Shown here piece by piece: positions 40,301 to 49,701 of a stretch of DNA of 64,000 bases. The stretch spans positions 1,674,001 through 1,738,000 of the forward strand of contig JAHBZE010000001.1 of the NCBI GenBank assembly GCA_019635585.1. The letters are read 5' to 3'. Each line of letters opens with the position of its first letter. The stretch's first letter is position 1. The notes under the pieces are model-generated. The model did not search any database and was not told the origin of the DNA. It was given only the letters and a program-made list of their open reading frames with translations. Position numbers and translations under genes: made by a program. Origin of the DNA: Xanthobacteraceae bacterium. Lineage in GTDB: Bacteria > Pseudomonadota > Alphaproteobacteria > Rhizobiales > Xanthobacteraceae.

Positions 40301-42180
40301 TCACGGTGGCGGGCGTCGGCGATATGTCGGGCGACGTGTTCGGCAACGGCATGCTGCTCGAGAAAACTATTAAACTGGTCGCCGCTTTCGATCATCGCGA
40401 TATCTTCATCGACCCCGAGCCGAATCCGGAAGCGAGCTTCGCGGAACGCAAGCGTATGTTCGAACTGCCGCGTTCGAGCTGGCAGGATTACGACAAGTCG
40501 CTGCTCTCCAAGGGCGGCGGCATTTTTCCGCGTAACGCGAAAAGCATTCCGCTTTCACCGGAAACCCAGGCGCTGCTTGCGCTCGATAAAAGCGAAGCGA
40601 CGCCCGCCGAAGTGATGAACGCGATCCTGAAAGCGCAAGTCGATCTGTTGTGGTTCGGCGGCATCGGGACTTACATTCGTGCTTCTTCCGAAAGCGACGC
40701 GATGGCGGGTGACCGCGCGAACGATGCCATTCGCATTACCGGCAAGGACGTCAACGCGAAAGTGATCGGCGAGGGCGCGAACCTCGGCATGACCCAGCGC
40801 GGACGCATCGAGGCCGCGCAAAGCGGCATTCGACTCAACACGGATGCGATCGACAATTCGGCGGGCGTGAACTCGTCCGACGTCGAGGTGAATCTGAAGA
40901 TCGCGCTTTCGACCCCGGTGCGCGCGGGGAAACTGTCGCTCGAAGACCGCAACAAGCTGCTTGTCGAAATGACGCCGGATGTCGCTTCGCTCGTGCTTCG
41001 CAATAACTATCTCCAGACGCTTGCGATCTCGCTGGTCGAGCGCGAAGGCGCGGGCGATACCGGTTTCGAGATGCAGCTCATGCGCAATCTCGAACGGCGG
41101 GGACTGCTCGACCGCGGCGTCGAATATCTGCCCTCCGATATCGAGCTTTCCGAGCGACAGACGAAGGGCTTCGGACTGACGCGGCCCGAGCTCGCGGTGA
41201 CGTTGGCTTATGCAAAGCTGACCTTGTTCGACGATCTGATTGCGTCGGACGTGCCGGACGAGCCCTATTTCGAGGAAGAACTCGTCCGCTATTTTCCGCC
41301 CGCGGTGCCGGAGCGTTTTCCCGACGCGGTCAATACGCATCGGCTGCGCCGCGAGATCATCGCGACCCGGCTCGGCAATTCGATCATCAATCGCGGCGGG
41401 CCGTCGTTCGTGGTGCGAGTCTCGGATGAGACCAGCGCGTCGCCGGCGGCGATCGCGAAAGCTTATGCGGCCGTGCGCGACAGCTATTGCCTGCTCGAAA
41501 TCAACAACGCGATCGATACGCTGGACGCGAAAATCCCGGGCGAAGCGCAGCTCGCGCTTTATGGCGCGGTGAAAAACCTTCTGCTCGACCGCGTGGTGTG
41601 GTTCGTGCGCAACGCGGACTTCTCCAACGGGCTTGCGCAGCTGATCGCGCATTACAGCGAAGGCATCGATACGGTCGAGCAGAACATTGAGCGGCTGTTG
41701 CCCGCCGCGCGCGCGGCGCAACTGCAGTCGCGGGCGGCGGACCTCGTTGCGAAAGGCGTGCCGCAGGAATTGGCGGCGAAGATCGCGCGCCTTCCCGAAA
41801 TCGCAGCGGCGAGCGACATCGTGCTGATCGCAGGCGAGAAGCAACAGAAAACACGCGCGGTCGCGGAAACCTATTTCGCGGCGGAAGATTATTTCCGGCT
41901 CGACCGCGTGCTCGCCGCCGGCGGCAGCGTGAAACTCACCGATCATTTCGACCGGCTCGCCTTCGATCTCGCGCTTGCGCGGATTTCCGCAAGCCAGCGG
42001 CGAATCGTGGCCGCCGCGCTTCAGACCGGCCAATGCGGGCGCGAGGCGATCGAAGCCTGGGTCGGCGCGCATCAGGGCAACGTCGATCGCGCGCGGCGCG
42101 GCGTGCAGGAAATCGCGGAGTCGGGGCTGACCTTGTCGAAGCTTGCGGTGGCGGCAAATTTAATTAGCGAACTCGTTTGA
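37348..42180 (+). CDS. NAD-dependent glutamate dehydrogenase, large (GDH-180) type
   Basis: Oxidises glutamate to 2-oxoglutarate and ammonium with NAD. The 1610-residue product has the long N-terminal ACT-like/regulatory region (IEIANDDMPFLLDSVTGEL; RESFIHIHADRID), the catalytic core with VHLRFGKVARGGIRWSDRPQ and VGAKGGFVPKQMP near residue 850 (substrate lysine region), a Rossmann part with VAGVGDMSGDVFGNGML, GEGANLGMTQ, and a long C-terminal helical region. Size and order match this class. ATG 37348 has AGGAAGG about a dozen bases upstream. It is followed by a transporter gene after 10 bp. Confidence 0.96.
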   Translation: MNIAEKFAGSGNPDIEALLREAAKLGAAAKLPPDFVAALFGAASPEDLAPYSPAEISALAAKSYAHLAKRAPGHADIQIYNPAPAGEGTALAAITVIEIANDDMPFLLDSVTGELSEQGLSLRLAVHPIFSVERNDSGKLEEWRGLAKDGKKKRRESFIHIHADRIDEPRHAKIVGALRAALDDVRVCVADWPKMIEYADEVIDGLQKKSHPLPEEELAEAVAFMKWLRDGQFTFLGCRDNIVMGSGENFALEPQYESGLGILRSRDIRVLSRAGEPVSTSAELREFMKLPLPLIVTKANLRSRVHRRAHMDYVGIKRFDKNGKLSGERRIVGLFTSPVYRESVFKIPYLRRKAAFVLDHAGFAPESHSGKALANVLETYPRDDLFQVDRDTLLRSSLAILQLEERPRVRVLARRDRFNRFVSAIVYVPRERYNSAIREKIGTYLARIYQGRVSAFYPYFPDGPLTRVHFIIGRDSGETPNPSREELEAGIAAIVRSWHDEFSQELLGAFDPVKARALDEKYKDALSAAYREAFSAKDAVADLRVIENLSKEKPLAINFYRAAEAEKNSVNLKVWNCERPLPLSERVPLLENMGFSVIDERTYTIERTADTGGEVWLHDMTLMRADGEQLDADALDARLEAALMAVLQGRAENDGFNALVLNAGMPWRDVTLVRTFARYLRQAAIPYSQDYLWQTANKHAGISRDLVALFHARFDPREDESGRAEKEKEIRARIEQALRDVQSLDEDRIMRRFANLIASAVRTNFYQIAKDGNPRPTIAVKFESRKIDELPLPRPLFEIFVYSPRVEGVHLRFGKVARGGIRWSDRPQDFRTEVLGLVKAQQVKNAVIVPVGAKGGFVPKQMPPSPSRDVFMAEGTETYKIFIRSLLEITDNLSAEGQVVPPENTVRHDADDPYLVVAADKGTATFSDTANALAIEHGFWLGDAFASGGSAGYDHKKMGITARGAWEAVKRHFREMDVDISKTPFTVAGVGDMSGDVFGNGMLLEKTIKLVAAFDHRDIFIDPEPNPEASFAERKRMFELPRSSWQDYDKSLLSKGGGIFPRNAKSIPLSPETQALLALDKSEATPAEVMNAILKAQVDLLWFGGIGTYIRASSESDAMAGDRANDAIRITGKDVNAKVIGEGANLGMTQRGRIEAAQSGIRLNTDAIDNSAGVNSSDVEVNLKIALSTPVRAGKLSLEDRNKLLVEMTPDVASLVLRNNYLQTLAISLVEREGAGDTGFEMQLMRNLERRGLLDRGVEYLPSDIELSERQTKGFGLTRPELAVTLAYAKLTLFDDLIASDVPDEPYFEEELVRYFPPAVPERFPDAVNTHRLRREIIATRLGNSIINRGGPSFVVRVSDETSASPAAIAKAYAAVRDSYCLLEINNAIDTLDAKIPGEAQLALYGAVKNLLLDRVVWFVRNADFSNGLAQLIAHYSEGIDTVEQNIERLLPAARAAQLQSRAADLVAKGVPQELAAKIARLPEIAAASDIVLIAGEKQQKTRAVAETYFAAEDYFRLDRVLAAGGSVKLTDHFDRLAFDLALARISASQRRIVAAALQTGQCGREAIEAWVGAHQGNVDRARRGVQEIAESGLTLSKLAVAANLISELV

Positions 42181-42190
42181 AGAGATTTTC

Positions 42191-43552
42191 ATGACGCAAG
42201 CGCCGCGCCGGGCGATCTTCGGCTGGATATTGTTCGACTGGGCGTGCCAGCCGTTCTTCACGCTGGTGACGACCTTCATTTACGCGCCGTACTTCGCGTC
42301 CGCGGTCGCGGGCGATCCCGCGCGCGGGCAGGCGCTGTGGGGTTTTGCAACGGCAGCCGCCGGAATCACGATCGCGCTCACTTCGCCGTTCATCGGCGCG
42401 ATCGCGGATGCGACCGGCGCGCGCAAGCCGTGGATCGCGGGCTTCGGGCTGCTGCTCATTTTCGGTTCGCTCGGACTGTGGTTCGGCCTGCCGGGCGACG
42501 AGAGCACGATCATGATCGTGCTGGTCTCCTTTGCGATCGCGACCATCGGCGTCGAGTTCGCGACCGTGTTCAACAATGCGATGATGCCGTCGCTGGTGCC
42601 GCCTTCGAAGATCGGCTGGCTCTCGGGACTCGGCTGGGCGACCGGCTATCTCGGCGGACTGTTGTCGCTCGCGATCTCGCTTCTGTTTCTTTCGACCAAT
42701 CCGAAAACCGGGCTCACGTTGATCGGCACGCCGCCGATTTTCGGGCTCGATGCCGCCGCGCGCGAAGGCGACCGCTTCATCGGGCCGCTGACTGCGATCT
42801 GGTTCGTGATTTTCGTCGCGCCGCTGTTCCTGTTCACGCCGGACAACAAGAAGGCGCTGAAGCTCGGCCCTGCGATCGGACACGGGATTGCTTCCACCAT
42901 CGCGACGCTGCGCGAAGCGCGCAAGCATAGGAACATCGGCACGTTTTTGCTCGCGAACATGATCTACACCGACGGACTGATCGCGCTGTTCGCCTTCGGC
43001 GGAATTTACGCCGCCGGCACGTTCGGCTGGGGCGCGATCCAGCTCGGCATCTTCGGGATTCTGCTCACCATCACCGGCACCATCGGCGCGCTCGCCGGCG
43101 GCAAGCTCGACGACAAGCTGGGTGCGAAGCCGGTGATTCTCAGTTCGTTGGTTATTTTGATCTTGTCGTGCATCGCGATCCTATCGATTGGCAAGGACCG
43201 GATTTTCTTCTTGATACCCGTAACGCCGGTCGATGCCCATGCGGGATTGTTCGCGAGCGTGCCGGAGAAACTCTATATCGCAATCGGCCTTTTCATCGGG
43301 CTTGCGGCCGGACCGTTGCAGGCGGCTTCGCGCGCATTTCTGGTCCGGCTCGCGCCGAAGGAAAAGCTCGCGCAGTTCTTCGGGCTGTTCGCGCTTTCCG
43401 GCAAGCTGACTTCGTTCATGGGACCGTTCTTCGTCGCGACGGTCACCGCGATCACGATGAGCCAGCGTGCCGGCGTATCGGTGCTGGTGCTGTTTCTTGC
43501 AGTTGGCGGCTTGCTACTGCTTCGCGTAGTTTCCGGTGCGCGGCAAACGTAA
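42191..43552 (+). CDS. MFS transporter, UMF1/Atg22-like
   Basis: A 453-residue membrane protein with about twelve hydrophobic segments. The N-terminal IFGWILFDWACQPFFTLVTT, FIYAPYFASAVAGD and GAIADATGARKPWI are the UMF1 (Atg22-like) signature; the yeast relative effluxes amino acids from the vacuole. Substrate here is unknown, but its place 10 bp after the glutamate dehydrogenase suggests amino acid movement (inference). It converges on purH across a palindromic repeat. Confidence 0.86.
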   Translation: MTQAPRRAIFGWILFDWACQPFFTLVTTFIYAPYFASAVAGDPARGQALWGFATAAAGITIALTSPFIGAIADATGARKPWIAGFGLLLIFGSLGLWFGLPGDESTIMIVLVSFAIATIGVEFATVFNNAMMPSLVPPSKIGWLSGLGWATGYLGGLLSLAISLLFLSTNPKTGLTLIGTPPIFGLDAAAREGDRFIGPLTAIWFVIFVAPLFLFTPDNKKALKLGPAIGHGIASTIATLREARKHRNIGTFLLANMIYTDGLIALFAFGGIYAAGTFGWGAIQLGIFGILLTITGTIGALAGGKLDDKLGAKPVILSSLVILILSCIAILSIGKDRIFFLIPVTPVDAHAGLFASVPEKLYIAIGLFIGLAAGPLQAASRAFLVRLAPKEKLAQFFGLFALSGKLTSFMGPFFVATVTAITMSQRAGVSVLVLFLAVGGLLLLRVVSGARQT

Positions 43553-43575
43553 CGCGCGTTTCCCTATTTTATTTG

Positions 43576-43623
43576 CGCGTGATCCTTACCGAAAACCGGT
43601 TCCCACTTTTCGGGGATCACGCG
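43576..43623. repeat. Rhizobiales-type intergenic palindromic repeat
   Basis: A 48-base imperfect palindrome: outer stem CGCGTGATCC/GGATCACGCG, inner stem CCGAAAA/TTTTCGG around the loop ccggttcccac. The core wording is one I remember as frequent between genes in Bradyrhizobium and relatives. It ends one base before the purH stop codon and lies between two convergent genes, so it could terminate both. Only one copy was noticed in this window. Confidence 0.8.
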
Positions 43624-45213
43624 TTAGTGCCGGAAGTGACGCACGCCGGTAAAGACCATGGCGATGCCGGCGTTATCCGCAGCCGCGATCACTTCGTCAT
43701 CGCGGATCGAGCCGCCGGGTTGGATCACCGCGGTCGCGCCGGCTTCGATCGCTGACAACAAACCATCGGCAAACGGGAAGAAAGCGTCGGAGGCTACCAC
43801 CGAGCCCTTGGTGAGCGGCGTATCGAGTCCCGCAGTTTTCGCTGCGTCCTCGGCCTTGCGCGCGGCGATGCGCGCGGAATCGACCCGGCTCATCTGACCG
43901 GCGCCAATGCCGACGGTGGCGCGATCCTTTGCATAGATAATGGTATTCGACTTCACGTGCTTCGCGACGCGGAAAGCGAAGCGCAGATCGTCCATTTCCT
44001 GCTTCGTCGGCGCGCGCTTGGTCACGACCTTCAATTCCAGGTCGTCCGCAACCGCATTGTCGCGCGACTGCACCAGAAGACCGCCCGCGATGGACTTGAA
44101 CGTGAGGCCCTTGGCACGCGGATCGGGCAGCGCATCGGTCAACAACAGGCGCAGGTTTTTCTTCGCGCCGACGATCTTGACCGCTTCTTCGCTCGCGCCG
44201 GGCGCAATGATGACCTCGGTGAAGATCTCGACCATCGCTTTCGCCGACTCGGCATCAAGAGGGCGGTTGGTCGCGATGATACCGCCGAAGGCGGAGACCG
44301 GATCGCAGGCGAGCGCCTTTTGATAAGCGGCGAGCAGCGTTTCGCCTTCCGCAACGCCACAAGGGTTCGCGTGCTTCACGATCACGACCGCGGGGCCGCG
44401 TTTCGGATCGAACTCGGCGACACACTCGTAAGCCGCGTCGGTGTCGTTGAGGTTGTTGTAGGAAAGCTCCTTGCCCTGAATCTGGCGGGCAGAGAGCACG
44501 CCTGCGCGCGGTTCGCCGCCCTTATAGGACGCCGCGTGCTGGTGCGGGTTTTCGCCGTAACGCAGCTTCTCGACGAGCTTACCGCCGAAGGAGCGCCACA
44601 CCGGCGCGTCGTCTTTCAGCTCTTTCGCAAACCAGTTCGAGATCGCGGCGTCGTAGGCTGCGGTGCGCGCATAGGCTTTCGCCGCGAGGCGCTTTCTGAA
44701 TCCAAGCGTAGTGCCGCCGTGTTCGGCGATCTCTTTCAGCAACTCGGCGTAATCGGCGGGATCGACTATGATCGCAACATCGCCGTGATTCTTCGCCGCC
44801 GCGCGCACCATAGCCGGGCCGCCGATGTCGATGTTCTCGATGCAGTCGTCGTAGCCCGCGCCCTTGGCGACGGTTTCCTCGAACGGATAGAGATTGACGA
44901 CGACGAGATCGATCGGCTGGATCGCGTGTGCCTTCATCGAGGCCGCGTGCTCCGCGTTGTCGCGGATCGCGAGAATGCCGCCATGCACTTTCGGGTGCAG
45001 CGTCTTCACGCGGCCGTCCATCATTTCCGGAAAGCCCGTGAAATCGGAAACGTCGGAAACTTTCAGGCCGGCGTCGGCAAGCGTGCGTTTGGTGCCGCCG
45101 GTCGAGACGAGTTCGGCGCCTTGTTTTGCAAGCGCGGATGCGAAATCGACAAGGCCGTTCTTGTCGGAAACGGAAAGGAGCGCACGGCGGACGGCACGGA
45201 TCTGATCGGGCAT
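43624..45213 (-). CDS. purH: Bifunctional AICAR transformylase / IMP cyclohydrolase
   Basis: Catalyses the last two steps of IMP synthesis. The 529-residue product has the N-terminal cyclohydrolase ([47 protein letters not shown]) and the C-terminal formyltransferase ([25 protein letters not shown] with the catalytic lysine-histidine; [11 protein letters not shown]). Length is standard. It lies after the heparinase-like gene in the order rsmB-heparinase-purH, with 69 bp between. Confidence 0.97.
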   Translation of the reverse strand: MPDQIRAVRRALLSVSDKNGLVDFASALAKQGAELVSTGGTKRTLADAGLKVSDVSDFTGFPEMMDGRVKTLHPKVHGGILAIRDNAEHAASMKAHAIQPIDLVVVNLYPFEETVAKGAGYDDCIENIDIGGPAMVRAAAKNHGDVAIIVDPADYAELLKEIAEHGGTTLGFRKRLAAKAYARTAAYDAAISNWFAKELKDDAPVWRSFGGKLVEKLRYGENPHQHAASYKGGEPRAGVLSARQIQGKELSYNNLNDTDAAYECVAEFDPKRGPAVVIVKHANPCGVAEGETLLAAYQKALACDPVSAFGGIIATNRPLDAESAKAMVEIFTEVIIAPGASEEAVKIVGAKKNLRLLLTDALPDPRAKGLTFKSIAGGLLVQSRDNAVADDLELKVVTKRAPTKQEMDDLRFAFRVAKHVKSNTIIYAKDRATVGIGAGQMSRVDSARIAARKAEDAAKTAGLDTPLTKGSVVASDAFFPFADGLLSAIEAGATAVIQPGGSIRDDEVIAAADNAGIAMVFTGVRHFRH

Positions 45214-45282
45214 GGCAGGCCGATAGCACGGTCGAACCGGCAGGAAAACGGCGCGTGTGCCTTATCCAGCAGAACCTTAGGG

Positions 45283-47004
45283 CTAGATCGGCAAACGCGG
45301 GTTATCGCCGGGGTCGCGGCGCGCGGGCTCAGGCGTGTCGGCGCGGGCGAAGGTCCAGATCACCCGCGCGATCGTGCGCGCGTTGTCGGCAATCACGATC
45401 TGGTTGGTGCGCCGCGGACCCTCGCTGGCCGACAGGAACACGCTTTCCTCCAGCTCGACATGCATGTTGGGTGCGGTGAAAAGCCAGCTTTCCCGCCCCG
45501 GCAGGATCAGGAGTACCGTGCGGCCGTCGTTCACCCGGCTCGCCTTCACCGAAGGATGCAGGTGAAAGCGGATGATATAATCGTCCTCAAGGTCCGGCGG
45601 AAAATCGCGAGCATGCGGCGCCGTGAAGACATCCTCGCCGTCGAGCCGGTCGCCGTCGGGCGAGAGCCGCCACGAGCGCTGATGCACGATGCCGAAGCCC
45701 GGCATGTAGCCGTCATGCGAAGCGCGGACGATGATCGCATCCTCGCGGCCCAAGCGGGCCACCTGCACGTCGTGTGGTCCCGACGCGATCAACGGAACGC
45801 CATCGCGTCCCGTCTTGAACCGGCAGGAGGAAGTGTCATGCCAGGTTACGGTCGAGTGCGCGGCGGTCGCGCGCGCCACTTCGCCCCAGCCGTCGCGGTT
45901 CAGCGCAGGCATGCCGCAGTTGACCACGATGCGGTTGCGCTTGGTCGAAAATTCGAACGAGAGACAGCCGGCATGCGCTTCGCTGCTGACAGGGGCGGGC
46001 GGCGGTGTTCCCGTATCGGCGATCACGACGGTGCCCGAAGCCTCGAGGCGCTGGTAGCCCGAATAATTCGCGTCGAAGAGCGGCGGTCCGCGCATTTCGT
46101 CATAGGCGAGCACGGCCGCGAGCATGTCGGTCGGGGTCGCGCCCATGCCGTTGAATTGCGCCAGCGTGCCATCGGTATGCCGGAAGAAGCGCAGCATCGG
46201 AATCATGCGGTCGATCACCGCGGAAAGAATTGCGGGCGCGGGCACGTTTCTCGATTCGAAAATCTGCCGCAGCGGCAGAAGATCGATCAGGATTTCGATC
46301 AGCGTGCCCGGATTGCGGCTGATGTGTCCGCCATCGGGAAGAATCTGGCGGCGCAGTTCGTCGATCAATCGCTTCGCGGACTGGCGCAACAGGCGTTGTT
46401 CGCCCGACATGCACAGACCCGCGAAGGTCAGCGCGATTGCCACCAGCAGGCGCGGATAGCCGTCTTCGGTCGCGGAGTAAACGCGGCGCAGAAAGCGAAC
46501 CTGCCGCGAAAGACTGCGCATGTAAGTGCGGTAGAAGCCGTGGTCGGCGTGCTGCAAAATCAGCGGCGCATGCGTGAGCCATGAGATGATGCGGCGCGCG
46601 ACGATCTCGGGGCGCCACGAATCCGGGTGCGAACCGCCGTGCTGCGCGACCCAATCGCTGATAAGCGCGCGCGCATTTTTTTGCGAAAGCGTCAGTCCCG
46701 CCGAGCGCAGATGCCGGAGCCAGCCGAAGCCGAGCAGCGTGTCGGACCATTCGCGGGACGGGGAACGGATTTCGAACGGCGAGCGGCCTTCGGTGGTGAC
46801 GACCTTGCCTGCGAAACTGAACACACCGCCATAAATATCCTCTGCGACGGTGGGATCGCCGGTCCGCAGATCCTGCGGTGCAATCAGCAAGCGCTCGGGA
46901 ATCGGCACCCGGATGCGCCAGCGATAGGCCGGATTCGCGGCAATCCGCGTCCACCAACCTCGCCATCCGCTGCCGCCCAGCGCGGGCCGCTTCCGCTCCG
47001 TCAT
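45283..47004 (-). CDS. Heparinase II/III family protein
   Basis: A 573-residue protein with an N-terminal helical toroid (FGWLRHLRSAGLTLSQKNAR; WRPEIVARRIISWL; LLRQSAKRLIDELRRQILPD; DGGHISRNPGTLIEILIDLL) and a C-terminal beta-sandwich heparinase domain (NCGMPALNRDGWGEVARATA; AAHSTVTWHDTSS; HDGYMPGFGIVHQRSWRLS). Such proteins cleave acidic polysaccharides by elimination; the substrate here is unknown and no other polysaccharide gene is near. ATG 47004 is the family-like start; TTG 47067 is a longer alternative. It follows rsmB on the same strand. Confidence 0.85.
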   Translation of the reverse strand: MTERKRPALGGSGWRGWWTRIAANPAYRWRIRVPIPERLLIAPQDLRTGDPTVAEDIYGGVFSFAGKVVTTEGRSPFEIRSPSREWSDTLLGFGWLRHLRSAGLTLSQKNARALISDWVAQHGGSHPDSWRPEIVARRIISWLTHAPLILQHADHGFYRTYMRSLSRQVRFLRRVYSATEDGYPRLLVAIALTFAGLCMSGEQRLLRQSAKRLIDELRRQILPDGGHISRNPGTLIEILIDLLPLRQIFESRNVPAPAILSAVIDRMIPMLRFFRHTDGTLAQFNGMGATPTDMLAAVLAYDEMRGPPLFDANYSGYQRLEASGTVVIADTGTPPPAPVSSEAHAGCLSFEFSTKRNRIVVNCGMPALNRDGWGEVARATAAHSTVTWHDTSSCRFKTGRDGVPLIASGPHDVQVARLGREDAIIVRASHDGYMPGFGIVHQRSWRLSPDGDRLDGEDVFTAPHARDFPPDLEDDYIIRFHLHPSVKASRVNDGRTVLLILPGRESWLFTAPNMHVELEESVFLSASEGPRRTNQIVIADNARTIARVIWTFARADTPEPARRDPGDNPRLPI

Positions 47005-47111
47005 TGGATGCCGGTGCCTTCCACATCGCCGGCTCGCGTGGCCGGCCCCTGACTCCACGATTGTCAATGGCCAACATAGCCAAGACGGGCGGGGTGTCTA
47101 CTTGTCCGCGA

Positions 47112-48449
47112 TCAAGTCTTGCGGCGCAGGCGGCTTGCGAAGAACCCGTCGCAGCCGGAAAGCCGCGGATCTTTGTTGGGGAAATGAAACGGCAGGGTGC
47201 GCAGTTCGCCGCGCGCAGTCAGCGCGGCCGGGTCGCCTGCTTCGTCAGCGCGAATCGCGATCCGTTCGAGCGCCGGATTTCGCGAAAGCAGGTCGGCGAT
47301 CTGCATCTCGCCTTCTTCCGGCTCGAGCGAGCAGGTGGAATAAACGAGGAGCCCGCCGGGTTTCAGGAGTTTCGCGGCGTTGTCGAGCAGGCGTGCCTGC
47401 AGCTTCGTCACCTGCGCGAGGTCTTCGGGCGATTTCTGCCAGAGAATATCGGGATGGCGGCGAATGGTGCCGGTCGCGGAGCAGGGCGCGTCCAATAGAA
47501 TCGCGTCGAAGGGCCCGCCTTCCCACGCCGCGGCGTCGGCAACGACGACTTCGGCGTTCAACTTCGTGCGCGCGAGATTCTGAGAGAGCCGCTTCAGCCG
47601 GGACGCGGAGCGGTCGATCGCCGTGACGCGTGCGCCTGCGGTCGCAAGCTGCAAGGTCTTGCCGCCGGGCGCGGCGCAAAGATCGGCTACGCGCAACCCG
47701 CGAATGTTGCCGAGCAGCTTCGCGGGGATCGCGGCGGCTGCGTCCTGCACCCACCATGCACCTTCGTCGTACCCGGGTAATTCCGCGACCGCGCCCTTAC
47801 CGGTGACGCGCACGCTTCCCGTCGGAAGCACGATGCCGCCGAGTTCAGCCGCGAGCGCTTCCGGATTTTCTTTCGGCGTGATGTCGAGCGCGGGCTCGAC
47901 GCGATGCGCGAGCACGATCGCGCGCAGCGTTTCCTCGCCGTAAGCCGCGAGCCAGCGCGCGCGCATCCATTCCTGCGTGTCGATCTCGGGTGCAAGCGTT
48001 TCAAGAATCGCCGGACCTTCGGCAGAAACGCGCCGCAGCACCGCGTTCACGAGACCCGCGTAGCGCTTGTTGCGGATTTCGTTTGCGAGATCGACCGAGA
48101 GATCGACGGCTGCGTGGTCGGCGACCTCAAGCAGGAGAATCTGCGCTGCACCAGACAACAGGATCGCGTGGACGCGTACGTCTTCCGGCCAGCCGCTTTG
48201 CAGGAAACGCTCGATCACGGCCTGCAGGCTGCCGGCGCGGCGGAGCGCGGTCGCGACGATCATGCGCGAGAGTGCACGGTCGCGTTCGTCGAGCGCGCGG
48301 AATTGCCGTCCGGTTTCGCCGTGCTCGAATACATCTTCGAGCGCGCGGCGGCCATGCAGGATCGCGAGCAGTGCGTCGGCAGCAAAGCGCCGGGCGGTGA
48401 GGCCCGGCGCTTCGTCGTTATTCGCTTTGTGCTGGCGTTTTGCCATCAA
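47112..48449 (-). CDS. rsmB: 16S rRNA (cytosine-967-C5)-methyltransferase RsmB
   Basis: Methylates C5 of C967 in 16S rRNA using S-adenosylmethionine. The 445-residue product has an N-terminal NusB-like RNA-binding domain (ARRFAADALLAILHGRRALE; NKRYAGLVNAVLRRV) and a Rossmann methyltransferase domain: VADLCAAPGGKTLQLA, AIDRSASRLKRL, the release cysteine in LLDAPCSATGTIRRHPD and the catalytic cysteine in LVYSTCSLEPEEGE. It follows htpX by 10 bp. Confidence 0.95.
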   Translation of the reverse strand: MMAKRQHKANNDEAPGLTARRFAADALLAILHGRRALEDVFEHGETGRQFRALDERDRALSRMIVATALRRAGSLQAVIERFLQSGWPEDVRVHAILLSGAAQILLLEVADHAAVDLSVDLANEIRNKRYAGLVNAVLRRVSAEGPAILETLAPEIDTQEWMRARWLAAYGEETLRAIVLAHRVEPALDITPKENPEALAAELGGIVLPTGSVRVTGKGAVAELPGYDEGAWWVQDAAAAIPAKLLGNIRGLRVADLCAAPGGKTLQLATAGARVTAIDRSASRLKRLSQNLARTKLNAEVVVADAAAWEGGPFDAILLDAPCSATGTIRRHPDILWQKSPEDLAQVTKLQARLLDNAAKLLKPGGLLVYSTCSLEPEEGEMQIADLLSRNPALERIAIRADEAGDPAALTARGELRTLPFHFPNKDPRLSGCDGFFASRLRRKT

Positions 48450-48459
48450 CTCGATTCTG

Positions 48460-49383
48460 TCAGCCCCAGGGACCGCGCGGACGCGCCTTCGGTCCTGTTA
48501 CGCCGGAAACGCGCGGCATGGAAGACGCGCTCGGCATGGCGCCCATTTCGGCGGCGATCTTCTGCAACTCGGCGATCCGGTTCTCGGTCGCGGGGTGGGT
48601 CGAGAACAGGTTGTCCATCCGCTCGCCCGAGAGCGGGTTGATGATGAAGAGATGCGCGGTCGCAGGGTTCGCTTCCGCCGCCTCGTTCGGGATCGCGTGG
48701 GCCGCGCCCGCGATCTTGTTCAGCGCGGAGGCAAGCGCCAGCGGCTTTCCGGAGATTTCGGAGCCCATGCGGTCGGCGGCATATTCGCGCGTGCGCGAGA
48801 TCGCCATCTGCACGACCATGGCGGCGAGCGGCGCGAGAATCATCATCGCGATCGTGCCGATCATGCCGACGCCGTTGTTGTTGCGGTTGCCGCCGAACAT
48901 CATGCCGAAGTTCGTCAGCATCGAAATTGCGCCGGCCAGCGTCGCGGTGATCGTCATGGTCAGCGTGTCGTGGTTCTTCACGTGCGCCAGCTCATGGGCC
49001 ATGACGCCCGCAATCTCATCGCGGTTGAGCATCTGCAAGAGGCCAGTGGTCGCGGCGACGGCCGCGTTCTCAGGATTGCGGCCGGTCGCAAAAGCGTTCG
49101 GCTGCGGATTGTCCATCAGATAAACCTTCGGCATCGGCAGGCCGGCGCGTTGCGAGAGTTCGCGCACGATCTGGAACAACTCAGGTGCCGCGCGCTCGTC
49201 GACTTCCTGCGCGCCGTTCATCGACAAGACCATCTTGTCGGAATTCCAGTAGCTGAAGAGGTTCATGCCGGCGGCGATCACGAGCGCGATCAGCATGCCC
49301 TGCTGTCCGCCGATCAGCGCGCCGATTCCCATGAAGAGCGCGGTCATGCCGGCCAGCAAAATCGCGGTTTTCAGGTAGTTCAT
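48460..49383 (-). CDS. htpX: Membrane zinc metalloprotease HtpX
   Basis: Inner-membrane M48 protease that degrades misfolded membrane proteins. The 307-residue product has two N-terminal membrane helices, [20 protein letters not shown], the zinc motif HELAH at residues 130-134, two further hydrophobic segments, and [15 protein letters not shown]-type third-ligand glutamate (here [13 protein letters not shown]). The C-terminal [15 protein letters not shown] is typical. It heads the htpX-rsmB-heparinase-purH series. Confidence 0.96.
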   Translation of the reverse strand: MNYLKTAILLAGMTALFMGIGALIGGQQGMLIALVIAAGMNLFSYWNSDKMVLSMNGAQEVDERAAPELFQIVRELSQRAGLPMPKVYLMDNPQPNAFATGRNPENAAVAATTGLLQMLNRDEIAGVMAHELAHVKNHDTLTMTITATLAGAISMLTNFGMMFGGNRNNNGVGMIGTIAMMILAPLAAMVVQMAISRTREYAADRMGSEISGKPLALASALNKIAGAAHAIPNEAAEANPATAHLFIINPLSGERMDNLFSTHPATENRIAELQKIAAEMGAMPSASSMPRVSGVTGPKARPRGPWG

Positions 49384-49521
49384 CGAGGCAATTTCCCTTT
49401 CCGGCGCGATCCCGCGCCACCTTCACCCGCAAAAAAGAATGGGGTGCCGGAACCCCCTCCGCAAGGCCCGTGGTTCTGCGGGTACCTTGACGCCCGAGCC
49501 CGAAGATTGTTCCTGAATGCC

Positions 49522-49701
49522 ATGACCGGGAAAAAGCAGCTCACTGACGCCGCCAAGCGCGCACTCGCCGAAGCCGAAAAGCGGCGCAAAGAGATCGACG
49601 CTGCCGCCGCCGCGCTGCCGCCCGAGAAGGGCGCCAAGCGCGAGAAGGAGCCGTCGCGTTACGGCGACTGGGAGAAAAAAGGCATCGCCAGCGATTTCTG
49701 A
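49522..49701 (+). CDS. DUF1674 / SDHAF4-like small protein
   Basis: A 59-residue highly charged protein ending EPSRYGDWEKKGIASDF, the conserved tail of DUF1674 and of mitochondrial SDHAF4, which helps assemble flavinated succinate dehydrogenase SdhA. ATG 49522 is used; the frame remains open far upstream but that part is antisense to htpX. The stop TGA overlaps the ATG of the extensin-like gene by one base (TGATG), so translation is coupled. Confidence 0.85.
   Translation: MTGKKQLTDAAKRALAEAEKRRKEIDAAAAALPPEKGAKREKEPSRYGDWEKKGIASDF

Noticed and set aside
43957-46584. An 875-codon open frame on the plus strand across purH and the heparinase-like gene
   Set aside because: It is antisense to two well-supported genes and its translation has no recognisable family motif; such long antisense frames are common in GC-rich coding DNA.
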